This document shows positions 26,062 to 29,267 of a stretch of DNA of 29,267 nt, in pieces. Below the pieces are notes generated by a model. It saw only the letters and a list, made by a program, of their open reading frames with translations. It was not told the DNA's origin and ran no database searches. Numbering within the stretch: the first letter of the stretch is position 1; each line of letters begins with the position of its first letter. The stretch covers positions 10,908-40,174 of the forward strand of contig DAMU01000110.1 in NCBI GenBank assembly GCA_002499705.1, in the 5' to 3' direction. Source of the DNA: Euryarchaeota archaeon UBA91 (lineage in GTDB: Archaea > Thermoplasmatota > Poseidoniia > Poseidoniales > Poseidoniaceae). Made by a program: the position numbers and the translations under genes.

Positions 26062-28818
26062 TCATTCTTCACTTTCAGCAATCTTTCGAGCATCTTGTAT
26101 GAGGAAAGGAGTGTAAAGTGCTGGAAGCAAGAAAAGGCTTGAAACCAGTGCAAGAACAATCGCGACTACGAATACTTGGCCGAACAGTTGAAGCGGCACG
26201 AGAGATGAAAAGTTTAGCACGGAGAATCCTCCTGCAGTTGTAAGGGCAGCTCCAAACATCGCACGCCCGGTAGTTGCTGCTGATTTCGTCGTCCACTCCG
26301 AAGGGCGTGCGAAGGGAGCGTGTTCGGCCTCTTCCTCCATTCTTGTTGTGAAATGCACCGCATAATCAACACCTAAACCGAGCGTTAACGCTCCTATCGT
26401 TACCGTTTGTGAATTGAGTTGATAACCCGTGAGTCCCATTATCCCATAAACCCAAACGACCACGACCATTAACGGAATCCAAGTGACAAATCCACGAGCA
26501 GCGCCTCGCACCAAATCCTTTTGTCGCACGGTATTTATTCCAATCAGCATCACTAAGATGACTCCTGCTACAGTAGCAGTAGATCTCACTGCAGATTCAG
26601 CAACATCTTCAGTTATTTGTGCTACAATCAGCGATCTTCCTGATATGCGAATGGAATACTCACCCTCGCGTTCACCTTCAAGCAGGGATAAATCCTCACT
26701 CAACTTACCCTCGAACTCGACGGTTGCCCCCCAGTCAAGAGTCGCAGCTTGGAATGAAATCACCGTCTGTGTCGCATCCAAGTTGAGATTTCCCGATGAG
26801 ATATTTCTCCCATCCTCGCTCAAGAGCCAAGTTTTGAGTAGACTCCAAGAGGCATTTGAATCATCCAACTGATTGAGTATGAGATCCAGTTCGCTATCAG
26901 ATGAGCGGTATTCTTCCAGTATCCCCCAAATGCCTATTGGCAGGCCATTTATTTCATCCGTATTCGATAATTTTTCGATGACATCATCATAGACAGATTT
27001 ACCTTCTTGCGATATAATTTCACCGTCCAAAACAACATAAAGAGGTGATGGACTGCTTTGAAACTCATCAGCAATCATGAGGAAATCTTCAACCACTGGA
27101 ACGGATTCATCAAAATTGTCTCTCGTGTCAAAACCAACTTCTAATTGCTGAAAACCGATAAACATCGGAACAGAAATTATGACGGTGACCAAGACGACAA
27201 GTGCTGGACTTTCAGTAAGACTACCGACCCATTTTGAAACAGGTCCGATATCATTTTTACCAGATTTAGCCAATGGCAATCTCTTGGGAGGAATAATCAT
27301 CATGAGAGCGGGTAGGGCAGTGATACTCAGTAGGTAGATGAAGAACAATCCAATGGCAATGACGGTTCCGAAAGAAACCAAAAATTGTTGAGATGAAAAT
27401 CGGAATGAAAGGAAACCAACCATGTCAGTAAAGATTGCGACCATGAGCGCTGCAGAAGTCAAAATAGTTCCTTTACGTATCGCTAACCGTCGTGCCTCAA
27501 TCGAATAGTCTCGAAGTGTTTCTCTGCCTTGTGGATTGTTCTTTTCTTCATCCTGTAACTCTTCTCTGATTCGAGCAACGACGTGTAAGCCGTAGTCAAC
27601 ACCAATTGCCAGAAGGAGAATCGGAATCGAATTCATCGCTGCGTTGAAAACCATCTTCGTTCCTAAAAGCGTTAGCAAACCTGCCATTCCATATGTTGAC
27701 ACGATTGCAAAAACAGTCAGTACTAACACGCTCGCAGTGTCTCTTTTACTTCGGAATTTTGTCCAGAGGATAAATCCGAGAAGTAACAAACAAAGCGAAT
27801 TTAATATTGCAAGTTCTTTACCCAAGTTTTCATTCTGGCCAGTCGACAATTGCGAAAATGAGAACACTGATATTTCCGAGTCACCGGTCTCTTCAGATGC
27901 TTGCTTAGACAAATCCAAGGCCCAATTGGTAACTTTTTCTTGCACATCTCCAATGACTTCAACGCCATGTTCTGCAGGGTCCGTGATGACCACATATGAT
28001 GTCAATACAGGGCCATCTGAATCCCATGGATTCTCTGAATCTTCAGCAGGGAGGTTCGATATCATCATCGAGCGATAATCAATTGTTTGCAAACCATTTA
28101 GCAGCCCCAACTTGCCTGTGATAGGTCCAGTGACTTCAGAGATTTCTGAAGCATTCGGGCCTTGGTTTAGACTGTTGAGTTGCCCCAACATTACCACCAA
28201 TGATTGGGACAAGTTATCACCAGAATCCAATCTTTCAAGCCAAATCGATGGGTCTGAAGGTTCCCACGAACGCAAATGTTCTGCGCTGACTATGCCTGGA
28301 GAAGGAATAGAACTACTTGCGATCTGCAGGGTATCCAAATGAAGTTGCAAGGTCGAATTATTGGAATTAGCGACATTGAGAATGGCCGAATTCATTTCGG
28401 AAATCCAGTCAGCAGCCGTAAATGCGTCCTGTAAATTATGCCACTGGATTGCAGAACTCGCCATCCCATTATTCGCTTGAATGCCAAAGAGCGGATACTT
28501 GTATTGGTCTAAATCGGGGTTTTCAATGAGAATTGCTTCAAGGATGGCTAACTGTTCCCAGGTTGAAATTTGATACAAATCTCCTGAGTCGATATCATCG
28601 ATGAAACGAACGAAATCAATCGATGCTTGGTAGTCATCTTCGATATCATTCAGCAAACGAACAGTATCATTATCCGGGAAAAAAGCATCTTCGCTGGAAT
28701 CGAAATTGATGAACATGGCATTGGGTGTCAATGCAAGTAAAAACACAACAATGATGCAAAGTGTGGTTTTCGGACGATTTACGCTGAAATTTGTCATCTC
28801 ATTGAATACATTCTTCAT
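26062..28818 (-). CDS. MMPL/RND-family membrane exporter (HAE3-like)
   Basis: 918 residues. The layout is a duplicated RND unit: one membrane helix near the N-terminus (about 20-37), a large extracellular domain, a bundle of membrane helices near 350-540 (GVDYGLHVVARI, FGTVIAIGLFFI), a second extracellular domain, and a second bundle near 750-905 (LGLGVDYAVHFTTRMEEE, FVVAIVLALVSSLFLLPALY). The paired GVDYxxH motifs are typical of MMPL and sterol-sensing-like RND proteins, which export lipids or hydrophobic compounds using the ion gradient. The substrate is unknown; in archaea a lipid or isoprenoid role is a guess. The ATG at 28818 is chosen over an in-frame GTG at 28881 because a TATA box lies between them. 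gatD and pccB follow on the same strand. Confidence 0.9.
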   Translation of the reverse strand: MKNVFNEMTNFSVNRPKTTLCIIVVFLLALTPNAMFINFDSSEDAFFPDNDTVRLLNDIEDDYQASIDFVRFIDDIDSGDLYQISTWEQLAILEAILIENPDLDQYKYPLFGIQANNGMASSAIQWHNLQDAFTAADWISEMNSAILNVANSNNSTLQLHLDTLQIASSSIPSPGIVSAEHLRSWEPSDPSIWLERLDSGDNLSQSLVVMLGQLNSLNQGPNASEISEVTGPITGKLGLLNGLQTIDYRSMMISNLPAEDSENPWDSDGPVLTSYVVITDPAEHGVEVIGDVQEKVTNWALDLSKQASEETGDSEISVFSFSQLSTGQNENLGKELAILNSLCLLLLGFILWTKFRSKRDTASVLVLTVFAIVSTYGMAGLLTLLGTKMVFNAAMNSIPILLLAIGVDYGLHVVARIREELQDEEKNNPQGRETLRDYSIEARRLAIRKGTILTSAALMVAIFTDMVGFLSFRFSSQQFLVSFGTVIAIGLFFIYLLSITALPALMMIIPPKRLPLAKSGKNDIGPVSKWVGSLTESPALVVLVTVIISVPMFIGFQQLEVGFDTRDNFDESVPVVEDFLMIADEFQSSPSPLYVVLDGEIISQEGKSVYDDVIEKLSNTDEINGLPIGIWGILEEYRSSDSELDLILNQLDDSNASWSLLKTWLLSEDGRNISSGNLNLDATQTVISFQAATLDWGATVEFEGKLSEDLSLLEGEREGEYSIRISGRSLIVAQITEDVAESAVRSTATVAGVILVMLIGINTVRQKDLVRGAARGFVTWIPLMVVVVWVYGIMGLTGYQLNSQTVTIGALTLGLGVDYAVHFTTRMEEEAEHAPFARPSEWTTKSAATTGRAMFGAALTTAGGFSVLNFSSLVPLQLFGQVFVVAIVLALVSSLFLLPALYTPFLIQDARKIAESEE

Positions 28819-28848
28819 AGTCGAACCTATACTTGCCGTATTCTTCAA

Positions 28849-28857
28849 CCTTATATT
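28849..28857 (-). promoter_or_regulatory. TATA-box promoter of the MMPL-gatD-pccB unit
   Basis: AATATAAGG on the minus strand, centred about 35 bases before the ATG at 28818. With the usual archaeal spacing of 25-27 bases to the transcription start, this predicts a leader of roughly 10 bases. It sits inside the would-be extension from the GTG at 28881 and so argues against that longer start. Confidence 0.6.
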
Positions 28858-28905
28858 CGCTTGTTTGGATTGGCTACCCACAGCACGAAATGCAACGCTA
28901 CGGAG

Positions 28906-29035
28906 TGGTGCCGGGAGCGGGGCTTGAACCCGCGACCTTCGGATGTCTCAGACACCGCAAGGAGTTTGCACGTCATACGATTGCCCAGAAGGCTGCCCTA
29001 TGAGTCCGACGCGCTACCAACTGCGCCACCCCGGC
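28906..29035 (-). tRNA. tRNA-Met (CAU), elongator type, with 54-base intron and encoded CCA
   Basis: The mature tRNA is 73 bases plus CCA. Exon 1 (29035-28999) begins GCCGGGG and ends in the anticodon loop CTCATA. Exon 2 (28944-28909) begins A-TCCGA and ends TCCCGGC-A. The acceptor stem pairs over seven bases with one G-U. The anticodon stem TCGGA/TCCGA pairs only after the intron is removed. CCA is encoded at 28908-28906. Elongator rather than initiator is inferred from the G1-C72 pair and the 37/38 intron position common in archaeal elongator tRNA-Met. A tRNA-Ile2 with modified C34 is the main alternative for a CAU anticodon. Confidence 0.92.
28945..28998 (-). other. Archaeal tRNA intron with bulge-helix-bulge splice motif
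   Basis: 54 bases at the canonical 37/38 position. CTCA of exon 1 pairs with TGAG at the intron end to form the central four-base helix, flanked by the 3-base bulges TAG and ACA. Cleavage after the second base of each bulge joins ...CTCATA to ATCCGA... exactly. Outside it GGCA can pair with TGTC. This is the standard substrate of the archaeal tRNA splicing endonuclease. Confidence 0.9.
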
Positions 29036-29087
29036 CTATCTGTCGCCTGTCGCGTTACCCATTTCAACCATACGGCTGAAAAGTGAT

Positions 29088-29128
29088 GTAATTTTACCGT
29101 AGGCTTCATGCACTCTACGCCTTAGGAG
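29088..29128 (+). promoter_or_regulatory. Probable TATA box and ribosome binding site of the last, partial gene
   Basis: GTAATTTTA at 29088-29096 lies about 38-46 bases before the ATG at 29134, a good position for an archaeal TATA box and a short leader. AGGAG at 29124-29128 stands five bases before the ATG. The intervening region also has to hold the upstream signals of the divergent tRNA-Met. Confidence 0.5.
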
Positions 29129-29133
29129 CGTGC

Positions 29134-29267
29134 ATGGTTGACCTCAATACTGCCATGGCTGCGGCCTCAGTTGACCGCCAAAAGCGAATGGCGGAAGAGG
29201 GTAAAGAGCGTGTGAAGCGACGCAGCGGGCGTGATCTTGGCATCGAAGCGTTTGACCCGGTCAAACA
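29134..29267 (+). CDS. Start of an unidentified gene (3' partial)
   Basis: ATG at 29134 with AGGAG five bases upstream, open to the end of the window. The 44 complete codons encode an Ala-rich start (MVDLNTAMAAASVDRQ), then a charged, Lys/Arg/Glu-rich helical stretch (KRMAEEGKERVKRRSGR) and DLGIEAFDPV. No signal peptide or membrane segment is visible. Family not recognised. The good ribosome binding site and TATA-like element support it as real. Confidence 0.65.
   Translation, partial: MVDLNTAMAAASVDRQKRMAEEGKERVKRRSGRDLGIEAFDPVK

Noticed and set aside
28819..28881. Upstream GTG start at 28881 for the MMPL exporter
   Set aside because: A TATA box (28849-28857) lies inside this extension, and MKNVFNEMTNFSVNRPK is the usual type of start for this family.
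1..29267. Mobile elements, CRISPR arrays and phage genes
   Set aside because: No direct-repeat/spacer pattern, transposase, integrase or flanking inverted repeats was seen; the tRNA genes show no adjacent integrase or duplicated tRNA ends.

Overview
The window looks like a chromosomal segment of a planktonic euryarchaeon, most likely Marine Group II (Candidatus Poseidoniales) or a close relative. The archaeal signs are a DNA polymerase D small subunit (DP1), pelota, a GatD-type Glu-tRNA(Gln) amidotransferase subunit, an archaeal pilin N-terminal segment (AVSPVIATILMVAIT), a tRNA-Met with a bulge-helix-bulge intron and a TATA-type promoter. Alongside them sit bacterial-looking metabolic genes (formate-THF ligase, acyl-CoA carboxyltransferase). 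That mix, with very tight gene packing and giant cadherin-like and beta-helix surface proteins, fits MGII. The assignment is inference from gene content, not from a marker-gene tree. Layout: (1) 1-9585 (+) is the 3' part of a giant surface protein: beta-helix-like repeats, tyrosine-rich inserts, a carbohydrate-binding-like domain, VNDAP cadherin-like domains, a membrane segment and finally a type IV pilin-like module. It enters from outside the window. (2) 9586-9817 holds four consecutive hairpins ending in a T-rich tract. (3) 9818-10507 (+) is a HAD phosphatase, meeting DP1 (-) end to end with no intergenic base. (4) 10508-16118 is a minus-strand informational and metabolic block: fhs, pelA, a small unknown gene, then pncC and the DP1 gene, with a plus-strand tRNA-Val inserted between the unknown gene and pncC. 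(5) 16215-19098 (-) is a four-gene membrane cluster: two small membrane proteins, an NfeD-like protein and a flotillin. It probably forms a membrane microdomain module. (6) 19132-20166 (+) is a divergent shikimate dehydrogenase-like gene, and 20216-23008 (+) is a secreted, membrane-anchored protein with an alpha/beta-hydrolase-like domain that appears to have lost its nucleophile serine. (7) 23010-28818 (-) is an apparent transcription unit of an MMPL/RND exporter, gatD and an acyl-CoA carboxylase carboxyltransferase, headed by a clear TATA box. (8) 28906-29035 (-) is the intron-bearing elongator tRNA-Met, and 29134-29267 (+) is the start of an unidentified gene running off the window. The most interesting items are the fusion of a pilin module to the C-terminus of a giant adhesin-like protein, the hairpin array behind it, the flotillin/NfeD cluster with two unknown membrane partners, and the apparent pseudo-hydrolase. 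No CRISPR array, insertion sequence or integrase was seen, and no gene-free stretch exceeds 300 bases.
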